A stretch of 64,000 bases of DNA from Serripes groenlandicus. Its lineage: Eukaryota; Mollusca; Bivalvia; Cardiida; Cardiidae. Shown in pieces: positions 32,182-43,726 of this stretch. A program made the translations under genes and the position numbers. Below the pieces are notes generated by a model. That model had not been told where the DNA came from. It saw nothing but the letters and a program-made list of their open reading frames with translations, and made no database searches. The number at the start of each line of letters is the position of its first letter. Position 1 is the stretch's first letter. The stretch is from NCBI GenBank assembly GCA_031761405.1, contig JASEVX010000001.1:48097102-48161101 (forward strand), written 5' to 3'.

Positions 32182-33386
32182 CGGAACTATTTCAATGTCT
32201 GTAGCAGTTTCGTTTTCACATGACTTTTTTAACAGGGGTAGATCTACTACGCGGTTGGCAACAGACATATGTCAGTCTGACTTAGATCGCCATACATTAT
32301 CCAAAATATAACTATTGTTTCAGGAGATATATGTTCACCAGCAGGATACACGCTTTGTGCGATGCTTATACATGATAAAGTGTACACTGTCAAATGGGTC
32401 TAAACAGATAAAGTTATGCTCAACCAGAGCATTTGGTCTCTACAATTACTCTACATTACTCATATTTTAATCACACATGAAACGAAAACAGAAATGGCGA
32501 TTTATTTAATCACACAGTCATTGTCATAGAAACGTCTAGATCCATTCATCGGAGACAAACGGTACATAGAATATCTGTAATATTCCTTGGTTTCATACCA
32601 AGAGGTTGTGTATATATGCCGGATATTGTAAAAGTAAAGTATCGGTCACATTTAAATGTTGTTACGTCATAATTTGTGCATTTGTAGTTCATTTCTTAAA
32701 CTAGCAATTGTCGCTGTAAATGAGATAGTTATCAACAATACCAAAACGTCAATATTGTCACCAAACATGCATAAATTGTTGATAGGAGGCCGACTTCTTA
32801 AAAAAGTTGAAGTGGAAAATGGAGCATGTACTTTTGCAAGATCTGGAGTGACAATATCTATTCAAAATTGAAAATACTGTTCTAAAAGGAGAACAGTTTC
32901 AAATGTTTTCTTCCACAGAGGCGTTAAGGGTCAATGTTGAAAGCGTTTGGAGGACAGCAATTCACAATGTAGTAGTAAGGATTCTATACATACCTCTTTG
33001 GTTAAACAATTCTATGAACCACTTGTACCAGTCATAAGATGAAAATGTCAACAAGTTACTAAAGCTGCAACACGAAGAGAATCATGTAAGCAACAGAATA
33101 TTAATTGTGAACTAATAAGACACACATACATAAATAAATATGTTTGCTTTAATATATTTACAAAAGAACTACGGCAAACACAAAATAATCTCATACAATA
33201 TAAATAAAAATGAATAACCAATAAACAAGTATATAACACCATCCGATTAGAGCAGAATAATTTGATAAAAGGGGCTTTTTCATGTGAAAAGATGTTCATC
33301 AAGTATACGATCATCGAGGAGGATCAAATGTAATAGCAGGTTAGGATTGAAATCACCAAATAAATATAATTAGCACACTGCGACGA
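32182..33386. other. Unannotated sequence with a weak MITE trace
   Basis: Around 32885-32935, AAAAGGAGAACAGTTTCAAA, CACAGAGGCGTTAAGGGTCAA faintly recalls the right end of the TTAA-MITE. Nothing else was recognised, and no convincing gene. Confidence 0.35.
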
Positions 33387-33988
33387 TGGTTCTCTCTTGT
33401 CTCTACTCTCACGATACCGCACGAATAATGAAACAAGCTATCGAGTTGTCGCGAGAACAGCGTCAAATTCACTTGAATATTTCTTCTCCTCGTGTAAAAG
33501 TACGGGAAACGGAAGTTGTAATGGCTATGTGAAGTGCTCTCTGGTTTGGTCGTGTCCGGATTTTTAGCCAATCATCGATCAGGTAATAGGAAACCATTTC
33601 GTTTTGTGTCGATATATTTAGTTTTGACGTGTCTGCGTTTTCCGCGGAAATGGTACCACTTACGGCAACTCAAATATTAAGAAAACGAAGAGACGGATCA
33701 AAAATCGGAACGATCATTCGATGTAGCAACTGATGGGCTATACAACGCACACCGAGTGGTTTCTAAATTCGCTTTTCGCCCGTTTCCATAGGAACGGTGG
33801 TTTCTATGACGACCATACTACAAAAGGAACAACTAGAGCCTAGACCATTCATCCCTACCAAGTTTGGTCGAAATCCGTTGAATAGTTTTGGTGCTACGCT
33901 TGCCACAAACAAACAAACAAACAAACAAACATTTTACAAACGGACAGAAACGAAGACCGAATTTAAGGGTCTCTAGAAGAGAGAACCA
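33387..33988. mobile_element. Possible TIR element, about 600 bp
   Basis: TGGTTCTCTCTT at 33387-33398 is mirrored exactly by AAGAGAGAACCA at 33977-33988. Inside, AAGTTTGGTCGAAATCCGTT followed by (AAAC)n at about 33905-33931 resembles the 3' end of non-autonomous elements in other invertebrates. No target duplication was seen, so the 12-bp pair could be chance. Confidence 0.45.
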
Positions 33989-34820
33989 ATAACGAAGGCA
34001 TAGAGCAGAAAAAATAATTTTAAGATGAAAACGTGTCTAATTGAATTATGAATATTTTTCACTACATATTGCGTGTTTTAATCTTCTCTTTAAAAAAGCA
34101 GGACTTTCTGCATTATTACTCGGATCTTACTGTTGGGTGGAATACATGTAGCCTCTATTAAACAAGAATGTCCATACATAAATCCAGTTTTAAATATCTT
34201 TCAAGTTTGTGTTTCATATATAATTCTGTGTTTGTTGAATAAGTCCAAACTAAATTGATATAGTATCTTGTTGTTGTTATGTAAACCATGGCCTTTATAA
34301 AGCCGGTCTATATGCATTCTTGACGAAACTCTATGGAAATAGAACTTACATCTTTGGATTTTTAAGATTAATGCGCCGTCAAATGCTATCATCTTTTACT
34401 ATTTTCAACCTAAAGGGACAGACGGTTATCAATATTTAAGAGCAGCCTCTCGTGAATCGCAGTTGTTCCAAATGGTAATAGCTGAAAAAGCAAATATTTC
34501 GTACCAAATAACGATCGTGGCAAATATAATCAAGACGGCCTGGGGCTGCATGAAGGTTGGAGAAGTAGAGAACATGTGAAAGGAAATAACAACTACAGCT
34601 TATGTTTACGTTTATATTGTTAAGCAGTTGAAAGATTATATCAACAATAGTAAATATTATGAAACTGCAAATTTGAAAACCGGAAGACCTTGTTGGCACT
34701 ATATCGCTCACCTGAGTGCAAGAACTCACAAGTATACACATTTCAAACATGAAGAATTAAAGGAAAATTTGACAGCAGGTTGAGGCAGACTATTTTGAGG
34801 TTTCTGTCTTATTATATTGA
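33989..34820. other. Unannotated AT-rich sequence
   Basis: No gene or repeat recognised. Confidence 0.4.
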
Positions 34821-34834
34821 GAAATATGTCAATG

Positions 34835-34865
<31 letters not shown>

Positions 34866-35854
34866 TTTATTTCCAAAACCGGTTAAGTACAGTATTTACA
34901 TACTATGTGATTAATACAACGTATGGAGTACTATATAACATAACATATCATAACATTATTATTTAAAGGTCGTTATATCGTCCGCGATATATACATGTAC
35001 TTGTGGTTTTAGTCACGGGTTATACGTGCTTTTCGTTTATTGTACTAGTTATTTAACTATAGAGGAATGTCATTGACGGATTTAAGTTGTTTACATTTGT
35101 GTGGTTTCTTTTTTTTTTTTCCCTTTGTTTACTTAAAAAGAAATGATTTAGTAGATTTTTTTTATGTTACAAAGTGCTGTTTCGATTTGCAAATTTCGGA
35201 TAATTTAGTTATTTGTTTGGATATGTGTTTGGATTATTACGGTACATTTGGATTGTGAGTATGCATGCTGACTTTTTCCAATATCTGTCTATCTTTAGAT
35301 ATAGTTATGACTTGAGAAATTTTTGAAATTGTTTTAGAAAATCTATTCTAACATTTTTGTTTTCATAGTATTTTACTATAATCAATATGTCATAGTATAA
35401 TATGTTTATTATGTTCAGTGATTTTGTTCGTATTTCGCTTTTGAAATATGTTTTGTAGATGCATTAAGCTATTATATTCAATAGCATGTTTAGGGGCTGA
35501 TATTCAAGAATTTCCAATTTATATCCAAAGATCAGGTTTTGTAGATTTCTAAAGGATCTATGATAACCGCAGTTTCTAAAGCATTCATCTACTTTTGCCC
35601 AAAAAGTGTCTAAATACTGGCAATAAATGAAGAAGTGTTCAAAATCTTCTAATTTATTGCAAGATTTACACAATGGATCTTTTTCAATATTCCATTTAAA
35701 TAAGTTTAGGTTTATGGCAAGTATTAGGTGTAATGTCTTATATTTAAACTCCTTAATGCGATTATCTATAATGATTTTGTTTATGAAATAATAAAATTCT
35801 CTCCACAATATATTTTTGCCAAATAATATTTGTCAATATTTGAAATATGTCAAT
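34821..35854 (-). mobile_element. 5'-truncated LINE insertion with poly(A) and 13-bp target duplication
   Basis: GAAATATGTCAAT occurs at 34821-34833 and 35842-35854. Between them, read on the minus strand, lie the end of ORF2, about 600 bp of 3' untranslated sequence and a 26-base A tail (T run at 34835-34860). These are the marks of target-primed reverse transcription. The identical target copies and uninterrupted tail suggest a relatively recent insertion. Confidence 0.92.
35464..35808 (-). pseudogene. LINE ORF2 C-terminal fragment (zinc-binding region)
   Basis: 114 residues are open. FKYKTLHLIL, LFKWNIEKDPLCKSC and FEHFFIYCQYLDTFW match the region after the reverse transcriptase in L1/Tx1-like LINEs, where C-x2-C...H-x4-C with a following FW is known as the zf-RVT motif (here C-K-S-C, H, C visible). 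The 5' end is lost by truncation at the insertion point, so catalytic parts are absent. The stop lies about 600 bp before the poly(A). Confidence 0.8.
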
Positions 35855-35855
35855 T

Positions 35856-36070
35856 AAAAATCAACTTCCATCAAGTAGAAATAATTCTCTAAACAATGTA
35901 ATAGACTGGGTGAAAGTCTTTGAACAATGCAAAACTCATCAAGACAATTATTCTGACAAAGATTAAAAATGTAACCTCCAGTGTTGTAACCTATTGTTGT
36001 TTACCTGATATGACCTATATTCGAACTTGACCTAGATATCATTGAGATACACATTCTGACCATATTTTAA
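35856..36070 (+). mobile_element. Core repeats of a pearl-like element, left end missing
   Basis: GACAATTATTCTGACAAAG, GTAACCTCCAGTGTTGTAAC and CTGATATGACCTATATTCGA are the same core as 36071-37755. The LINE sits directly to the left, so the left part may have been displaced or deleted. Confidence 0.6.
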
Positions 36071-36494
36071 ACAAGAGGGCGATGATGGCCCTAGTTCGCT
36101 CACCTTAATTATACAATGTACTGTAATGCAAAACACATCAAAACAATTATTCTGAATGCAACCTCCACAGTGTTAACACGATTTTCCTTCATTTGGCCTA
36201 GTGATCTTTATTTGTTTACCTGATATGACCCATATTCCAACATGGACTAGATATCATCAAGACAACATTCTGACAAAGTTTCAACTTGCTCCAAGTAAAA
36301 ATGAGGCCTCCGGAGTTTGAACAATATTTTCCTTAATTGACCTAATATGACCCATATTCGAACTTGGCCTATATATAATTCAGATAAATATTCTGACAAA
36401 ATTTCAAGCTGCTGAAGCAACAAATGTGGCATCCAAAGTGTTAACAAGATCTTCCTTCAATTTGGCCTTGTGAGATACACATTCTGACCATATT
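36071..36494 (+). mobile_element. Pearl-like left end plus core, duplicated unit 1
   Basis: It starts AACAAGAGGGCGATGATGGC with TTCGCTCACCTT, followed by core repeats. The next 424-bp stretch from 36495 repeats it closely. Both copies are preceded by the same GAGATACACATTCTGACCAT, so this is a tandem duplication made inside the element. Confidence 0.75.
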
Positions 36495-37755
36495 TCAAAC
36501 AAGAGGGCCATGATGGCACTAGTTCGCTCACCTTAATTATACAATTTACTGCAATGCAAAACACTTAAAAACAATTATTCTGCATGCAACCTCCACAGTG
36601 TTAATACGATTTTCCTTCATTTGGTCTAGTGATCTTTATTTTTTTACCTGATATGACCCATATTCCAACATGGACTAGATATCACCAAGACAACATTCTG
36701 ACAAAGTTTCAACTTGCTCAAAGTAAAAATGAGGCCTCCGGAGTTTGAACAATATTTTCCTTTATTGACCTTTTTTTCTGACCTAATATGACCCATATTT
36801 GAACTTGGCCTAGATATAATTCAGACAAACACTCTGACAAAAAATGTTAACAAGATCTTACTTCAATTTTGGCCGTGTGACCTAGTTTTTGACCCTACAT
36901 GACCCATAACTTGACCTAGATATCTTTAAGACAAACATTCTGACAAAATTTCAAACTTCTGAAGCAAGAAATGCAGCCTCTAGAGTGTTAACAAGATTTT
37001 CCGTCAATTTGACATAGTGAACTACTTTTTGACCCAACATGACCCATGCTCGAACTTGACTTACATATCATCAAGACAAACATTCTGATAAAGTTTCATC
37101 ATGCTCAAATTAAAAATGCAGTATCCAAGAGTGTTAACAATATTTCCCTTCAATTTGGCCTAGTGACCTAGTTTTTAATCCGGCATGACCCATATTCGAT
37201 CTTGGCCTAGATATCATTTAGATAAACATTCTCTTCTAAGCGGCTTCTACTGAGTTAACAAGATTTTCCTTCAATTTGGCTTTGATACTTAGATTCTGAC
37301 CCAATATGACCCATATTCGAACTTGACCTAGACATTTCCAAGACAAAAGTTCTGACAAAATCTCAAACTGCTGAAGCAACAATTACGGCCTCTGGAGTGT
37401 TAACAAGACTTTCCTTCAATTTAACCTAGTGAGCTACTTTTGGACCCGACATGAACAATGTTCGAACTTGCATACTTACATATTATCATGACAAACATTC
37501 TGAAAATGTGGCCTCCAAGATGTTAACAAGATTTCCCTTCAATTTGACCCAGTGACCTAGTTTTTGACCTCATACGACCCAGTTTCGAACTGTCCAAGAT
37601 TTGATGGCGATGAACGTTCTGATAAACTTTCGTGAAGATTGGATGTAGCCTGTAGAGTGTTAACAAGCTCAAATGTTGACGATGGATGACGGACGGAAGC
37701 CTGACAAAATGTGATCCCAATAGCTCATTTTGCACTTCGTGTATAGTTGAGCTAA
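36495..37755 (+). mobile_element. Pearl-like element, about 150-bp core, right end present
   Basis: The left end AACAAGAGGGCCATGATGGC is followed by about eight degenerate core units with GACCCATATTCGAACTTG and GTTAACAAGATTTTCCTTCA. Then come GGATGACGGACGGAAG and a right end TAGCTCATTTTGC...GTTGAGCTAAAA. End sequences match 26340-27228 in kind although the cores are unrelated. Confidence 0.7.
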
Positions 37756-38132
37756 AAATGTGGCTTCTACAGTGTTAACAAGATTTTCCTTCAATTTGGC
37801 CTAGTGACCCAGTTTTTGGCACGGGATTTACTTTTTTCTTTGTGTGTAAAATATATTATGGAATATGTAAGAATATAACAAAAATGTAAAATGCGAAACC
37901 ATAATGGTAAAATAAGGTTTAAAGATTGTTTCACAATGGCACATTACTCTATTTAAACAGAATTGGACAATCTCCGCAAATACTCAAACATAGTCCGAGA
38001 AATAATTGTTTCTCTCAATCTACATGTAAGAAACGTATGTTGCTATGGAAACAACCAATGTTGTATACTAAATAAAATGTGTTATATATGTTTCTTAAAT
38101 GAAATCACTTCATGAATATAGAAGGTGCTTGA
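37756..38132. other. Partial core repeat then unannotated sequence
   Basis: 37760-37820 still reads as one core unit (GTGTTAACAAGATTTTCCTTC), beyond the right end just called; the rest has nothing recognised. Confidence 0.4.
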
Positions 38133-39185
38133 AGATTAATATAACCACTGTTTTTTAGTTCATGCTGACTACTATTTGTTTTGTGGTAACCAAATCAATG
38201 AATCCGTGGTAAGCATTGGACATGCATGGAAACCAAAAGTGTGTAAGATATAAACAATATGTTATTTTCCATGTCTAGATGGAAACACATACATGAAATA
38301 GCTTTCCTGTGATCATACAATAGATAAACACATTTTCTCAATATAAATGGTTACTATGGTAACAATATGCGTCATGTCTCTTATTTCAGATCAACAATTA
38401 AACAAACAGTCACGTTCAGGTTAAACCAAAATGTTATACAAATAACTTCAAATGTGTTTACATGTGGGAGAGGGTTAATTAGTACATAACCCTTAGATTA
38501 TTGAAGTTGATGAACGGCAAACAAATGATTTTACTCGATGTCAAGATATTTTGAAGCAATCACATTGCCACAAAAGTTGCGATACTTTTTTACTGCTATA
38601 TAATACATAAATGTAATCTACATATTTGAATTTCACTGCTTTGTAATTATTTTTTCTTAACAGATTAATATAACCACTTTTTTTAGTTCATGCTGACTAC
38701 TATTTGTTTTGTGGTAACCAACTCAATGGAGCCGTGGTAAGCATTGGACATGCATGGAAACCAAAAAAGTGTAAGTTATAAACAATATGTTATTTTCCAT
38801 GTCTAGATGGAAACACATACATGAAATAGCTTTCCTGTGATCATACAATAGATAAACACATTTTCTCAATATAAATGGTTACTATGGTAACAATATGCGT
38901 AATGTCTCTTAATTCAGAACAACAATTAAACAACGAGTCACGTTCAGGTTAAACCAAAATGTTATACAAATAACTTTAAATGTGTCTACATGTGGGAGAG
39001 AGTTAATTAGTACATAACCCTTAGATTATTGAAGTTGATGAACGGCAAACAAATGTTTTTACTCGCTGTCAAGATATTTTGAAGCACTCACATTGTCACA
39101 AAAGTTGCGATACTTTTTTACTGCTATATAATACATAAATGTAATCTACATTTATGAATTTCACTACTTTGTAATTATCTTTGCT
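38133..39185. repeat. 529-bp tandem duplication
   Basis: AGATTAATATAACCACT starts at 38133 and again at 38662. The two copies agree at most positions, including GTGGTAAGCATTGGACATGC and ATGTTATTTTCCATGTCTAG. Each copy carries ACATGTGGGAGAG-GTTAATT, like the right end of the TTAA-MITE. It is non-coding. Confidence 0.9.
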
Positions 39186-39586
39186 AAATCAACATTTAAA
39201 TCCATTCTAATAAGTGTAATTTGCATATACAAGATGAACAGTTTGTTGGGCAACTTGCCCGGATATTTGGTTCTTGCTAAGGTCAGTCCTTTTCAGTAAT
39301 ATATTTTAAGTAAGACAGTCTATGTTTGATCACAAATGCACTTGACAGGTGAACAAGACGTATCCACCTGCATACACGTTTTAACACATATTGCAGCATA
39401 CCCATTTTGCAAACAGTGTGGACAAAGAAGAAATTGCTCACAATAAGCAATTTATCAACTTTTTCCTAAAAAATAATAATTTTATTTATGTAATATTTCT
39501 TAATGTTTAGCTCCACTGGCTGAAAAATGTTCCTTGTTCAGATTCCTTAAAGCCATTTCGACTTGGTTAAAAAAAATAAGAAATAA
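39186..39586. other. Spacer with a TTAA-MITE hairpin fragment and an inverted pearl-like end
   Basis: At 39415-39475 there is ACAAAGAAGAAATTGCTCAC and AATAAGCAATTT, the MITE hairpin. At 39505-39523, GTTTAGCTCCACTGGCTGA is the reverse complement of the element end at the start of the window. The rest is AT-rich. Confidence 0.5.
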
Positions 39587-40343
39587 AACAAGAGGCCCAT
39601 GAGGGCCTATGCTCTACTGGCATTGATCTGGCTTGTTTCAAAAGGAACCAATATGTCATCAATATTCAAATACCATCTAAGTTTGGTGTAGATCAGATAG
39701 TAAATGGAAGCTCTATTGTGTTCACAAGCTGTATTATAGCAATTTTGACAATTTCAAGGGCCATAATCCAGCCATGCATGGGTAGATCTGGCCGTTTTTT
39801 TAGAAATGAACCAAACTCTCATGGATATCTAACTACTGTATAAGTTTGATTGAGATACAATAACAAATAAGGACTGTATCATGTTAACAAGCCCTATTAT
39901 AGCAATTTTGACAATTTCAAGGGCCATAATTCAGTCATGCATGGGGCGGATCTGGCTTGTTTTCGAAAGGAATCAAGCTCTCATGGATATCTAACTACTG
40001 TATAATTTTGATTGAGATACAATAAAGAAAAAGAGACTGTATCGTGTTAACAAGCTCTTTTATAGCAATTTTGACCATTTCAAGGGCCATAAACCAGTCA
40101 TGCATGGGCGGATCTGTGGCTGGTTTTTCGAAAGGAACCGAGCTCTCATGGATATCTAACTACTGTATAAGTTTGGATGAGATACAATCAAAAGTGAAGA
40201 CTGTATCGTGTTAACAAGAAATTGTTTACGGACGGACGCACGCACGCACGGACGCACGCACGTACGCACGTACGCACGCACGCACGGACGACGGACAAAT
40301 TGCCACGACATAAGCCCTTCTGGCCTTTGGCCAGTAGAGGTAA
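39587..40343 (+). mobile_element. Pearl-like element with about 160-bp core repeats
   Basis: The left end is AACAAGAGGCCCATGAGGGCC (hairpin GGCCC...GGGCC). Four core units carry ATAGCAATTTTGACAATTTC at about 39734, 39897 and 40058 and GGGCCATAA. A (ACGC/ACGG)n tract fills 40228-40300, and the right end has GACATAAGCCC, the hairpin CTGGCCTTTGGCCAG and GAGGTAA. The right end is shared with bases 1-43. Confidence 0.75.
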
Positions 40344-40780
40344 AAAACGAGAATTCAGTACAATCTTACTGTTTTTCACATCACAAATCTCAAACAACAT
40401 AATACTTCTTTTCGGCCATTTTGTTTCAAGTAGGTGTTTTACTGTACTGAATCAGTAACTTCGTAACTGGTATATTTCTGGTTCCAGGCGAAGACACGAT
40501 ATTCCTTAGTTTTGATTGAATGCAAAGTAAATTAAAAAACAAAAAATACTCCTAGAGGAAATAATTAAATAAAACAATACCTACTCTATGAAAACAAGGA
40601 ATCTGCACTCGTTTTCTATTTTAAAAATAATATTTTCTCAACTAACCGGATGTAAACACATCCAAATGTGACGTCATTGTAACGCATTGTATCGCAAGTA
40701 ATGAATAAATACCTAAAGGAAAACGACATAAATGGTAGGAAAGGATAGTTTGATTCTTCGCAAACATACTTCCGTAAATT
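40344..40780. promoter_or_regulatory. Possible promoter segment: CRE palindrome upstream of a candidate start
   Basis: TGACGTCA, a full CRE/ATF-type palindrome, lies at 40669-40676, about 105 bp before the ATG at 40781. The rest is AT-rich. This is motif presence only; the same motif also occurs by chance at 25973. Confidence 0.25.
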
Positions 40781-40814
40781 ATGGATTTCGTTCAATGGAA
40801 GTACTTTATGAAGG
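40781..40814 (+). CDS. Candidate first coding exon, unidentified
   Basis: An ATG at 40781 opens a 34-base stretch coding MDFVQWKYFMK that ends at AAGG|GTAAGT, a consensus 5' splice site. Satellite DNA starts about 25 bp downstream, so if this was a gene, its first intron now holds satellite. No family is recognisable from eleven residues. It is equally possible that the donor match is chance. No second exon was found in the window. Confidence 0.2.
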
Positions 40815-40839
40815 GTAAGTCGACTATTCTTTTGTCCCT

Positions 40840-41842
40840 GTTGTCACAGTGTGTTCAGTACTATTGAGTATGTGGGTTGAATCACCCAGGACGCATGAGT
40901 ATGTGAACAGTGCGTGTCATTTGACATATATGATATTGAAAACGGCGTAAAACACCCAACAATACAAACAAAACGACCTTTGAAATCATGATTAGCAATG
41001 GCTCTTCTTTCCACACTGTTTTCAGTCCTAACGCATAGCTGGGTTGAATCACCCAGGACGCATGAGTATATGAACAGTGCGTGCGATTTGACATATATGA
41101 TGTTGAAAACGGCGTAAAACACCCAACAACGCAATCAAAACGACCTTTGAAAACATGATGAGCAATGGCTCCTCTTACCACACTATTTTCAGTCCTATTG
41201 CCTAGCTGGGTAGAATCACTCAAAAAACATGAGTATGTGCAAACAAGACGACACCTTAAAGCATGGCGGACAGTTGTTCTCTTGCCACAATGTGTTCAGG
41301 TCTATTGCATAGCTGGGTATATTCACCCAGGGATCACGAGTGTGTGAATTGACGGGGTGGTATGACTGGAATGATATTGAAAACGGCCTAAAACACCCAA
41401 CAATACAAACAAAACAACCTCTGAAAGCAGGGCGGGCAGTTGCTCCCTTTGTCACAGTGTGTTCAGTACTATTGAAGAGCTGGATTGAATCACCCAGGAC
41501 GCATGGGTATATGAACAGTGCGGGTGATTTGACATATATGATGTTGAAAACGGCGTAAAACACCCAAAAATACAAACAAAACGACCTTTGAAAACATGAT
41601 GAGCAATGGCTCCTTATACCACTCTGTTTTCAGTCCTATCGCGTAGATGGGTTGATTCACCCAGGAAGCATGTTTGTGTGAGCAGTGAGGGGTATTTAAC
41701 ACAAATGCTGTTGAAAACGGCCTAAAATAACCAACAACGCAATCAAAACGACCTTTGAAAACATGATGAGCAATGGCTCCTCTTACCGCACTGTTTTCAG
41801 TTATATTGCCTAGCTGGGTAGAATCACCCCGAACACATGAGT
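40840..41842. repeat. Satellite block C: about six 167-bp monomers
   Basis: Monomers start (AGCAATGGCT or GGCAGTTGCT landmark) at about 40991, 41159, 41268, 41435, 41609 and 41767. It shares variants with block A (GATTAGCAATGGCTCTTCTTTCC). It ends at CCGAACACATGAGT, and the young array resumes at the same monomer position after the 3.3-kb island. Confidence 0.9.
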
Positions 41843-42366
41843 GGTATCACACTGGTGAACTTTCTCCTAAATGCCTATTATTTGTGTAATAATAACTGTG
41901 TACATGTAACTGTAAATCTGACTATATGCATGTGTATGTTTATATATCTATGTGTGTGTGTATGCCTATCTGTCTATGTATTTGTATGTTTATCTGTCCA
42001 TGTATGTATATCATCATGAATGTATGTCTATTATTATGTATGTGTATCACTATGTATTTCTATCTGTGTGTATTCATGTGTCTGAATGTATGCATGTGTG
42101 AATGTTTGTCTATCTGAGTGCATGTCTGTATGTATGTATGTATGTATGTATGTATGTATGTATGTATGTATGCATGTCTTTTTGTTTATGTAGATATGTG
42201 TGTCCGTCCATCTATTGGTGTAACTGTCAATCTGCCTGTTTGTCTGTTTGCAAGTGTATCCATGTGCAGTCTGTATGTGTATCGGTCTATGCGTTTGTAA
42301 GTCTATATGTCTATGTATACCTATCATCATGTATGTCTATCATCAAGAGTGTCTATCAGTATGTTT
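41843..42366 (+). repeat. Microsatellite-rich segment, copy 1 of a direct duplication
   Basis: GGTATCACACTGGTGAACTT, then TGTGTAATAATAACTGTG, then degenerate TATG/TCTA/TCTG repeats with a pure (TATG)n at about 42129-42172. It matches 44578-45165 in order, ending GTGTCTATCAGTATGT. Open frames rich in Tyr, Val and Cys are by-products. Confidence 0.85.
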
Positions 42367-43440
42367 GTAGGTATATCCCTATTTATGTATATATGCATGT
42401 ATTCTTGTGTCTCTGAATTTATGTCTATCTGAGTGTATATCTATCTGTATTTATGTCTTTATTTTTATGTTCACATGCATGTCCGTCTATCTCTCCGTTT
42501 ATCTGTTTGGGTAACTGTTGATATGCCTGTTTGTCTGTATGAATGTACATCCATGTGATGGTCAATCTGTATGTTTATCTGCCTATGCGTCTATAAGTAT
42601 ATATGTCTATGTATTTGTATGTCTATCTGTCTATGTATGCCTAGCATCCTGTATGTCTATTATCGTGCATGTCTATGTATGTGTTTCGGCATGTATTCAT
42701 GTGTTTCTGAATTTATTTATTTCTGAGTGTATCTCGATCTGTATTTATGTCTTTATGTTTATGTGTATATATGGTTGTCCGTCTTTCTCTCCGTTAATAT
42801 GTTGGTGTAACTGTCAATATGCCTGTCTTTATACATGTACATCCATGCGGTAGGTAGGCAATCTGTGTGTTTATCTGCCTATGCGTTTATAAGTCTATCT
42901 GTCTATGTATGTGTATGTCTATCTGTTTGGGTATTGCATATCATCATGTATGTCTATCATCGTGTCGTCTCTATCATTCTGTATTACTATATTTCGGTAA
43001 ACCAAGCTAAGTATCTGACTACGCTTGTAAGTATATATGTCTATGTATGCCTATCATCATGTATGTCTATCATCGTGTCGTCTCTATCATTATATATGTC
43101 TATCCCTATGTATGTATGTCTGCATTTATTCATGTGTCTCCGAATTTATGTCTATCTGAGTGTATATCTATCTGTAGTTATGTCTTTATGTTTATGTTTG
43201 TATTTATGTTTATGTATATACGTATGTTTGTCCGTCTATCCCTCCGTGTATCTGCTGGTGTAACTGTCAATCTGCTTGTATGCATTTATTCGGTTATATG
43301 TTTATAAACATGACATTGTGTCTGTCAATCTGTATGTTTATCTGTCTATGCGTTTGTATGTATATCTGTCTATGCATGTCTATCCTCATGTATGTCTTTC
43401 TGTATTACTATATTTTGGTAAACTAAGCTGGTCTCTGAAG
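42367..43440 (+). repeat. Cryptically simple TATG/TCTG/TCTA sequence
   Basis: Degenerate tetranucleotide repeats in larger blocks; TATGTCTATCATCGTGTCGT recurs at about 42953 and 43064, and GGTGTAACTGTCAAT at about 42793 and 43257. These show nested duplication. No gene. Confidence 0.8.
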
Positions 43441-43563
43441 TCATGGATGAAGTATGTGAACATGGTAAATCGTGTAGATCAGTAGATCAGACAGTGTTGT
43501 TACAATATTGCAAATTAACTTCTAAATATATATTACATATAAGACTAGTAGCAGTTACGGGGA

Positions 43564-43577
43564 GGGGGGGGGGGGGG

Positions 43578-43620
<43 letters not shown>
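43564..43620 (+). repeat. G14 run followed by (TGTC)n microsatellite
   Basis: Fourteen G at 43564-43577, then about ten TGTC units to 43619, then TG/CG-rich simple sequence to about 43655. The G run could form unusual structure and is a likely sequencing-error site. Confidence 0.9.
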
Positions 43621-43698
43621 ATGTGTGTGTGTGCGTGCGTGCCCGTGTGTGTGCGTTGGTATACCCTACTCACCGAGGTAGGTCATAGAAGTACACAA

Positions 43699-43726
43699 AC
43701 CGAGGTATTTTTTCCATTACCTCGGT
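43699..43726. repeat. Short hairpin with ACCGAGGTA arms
   Basis: ACCGAGGTA at 43699-43707 and TACCTCGGT at 43718-43726 are perfect 9-bp arms with a 10-base loop. The same words recur at about 43674 and 44231, framing the segment to the next minisatellite. Confidence 0.7.

Noticed and set aside
33387..33988. Assigning this TIR pair to a named superfamily
   Set aside because: The inverted match is only 12 bp and there is no target duplication, so it is listed only as a possible element.
40188..40458. Frames rich in Thr/Arg/His at the (ACGC)n tract
   Set aside because: Simple-repeat translation across the tetranucleotide tract of a pearl-like element.
42034..43307. Tyr/Val/Cys-rich frames in the microsatellite island
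   Set aside because: They are translations of TATG/TGTC/TCTA simple repeats, open on both strands.
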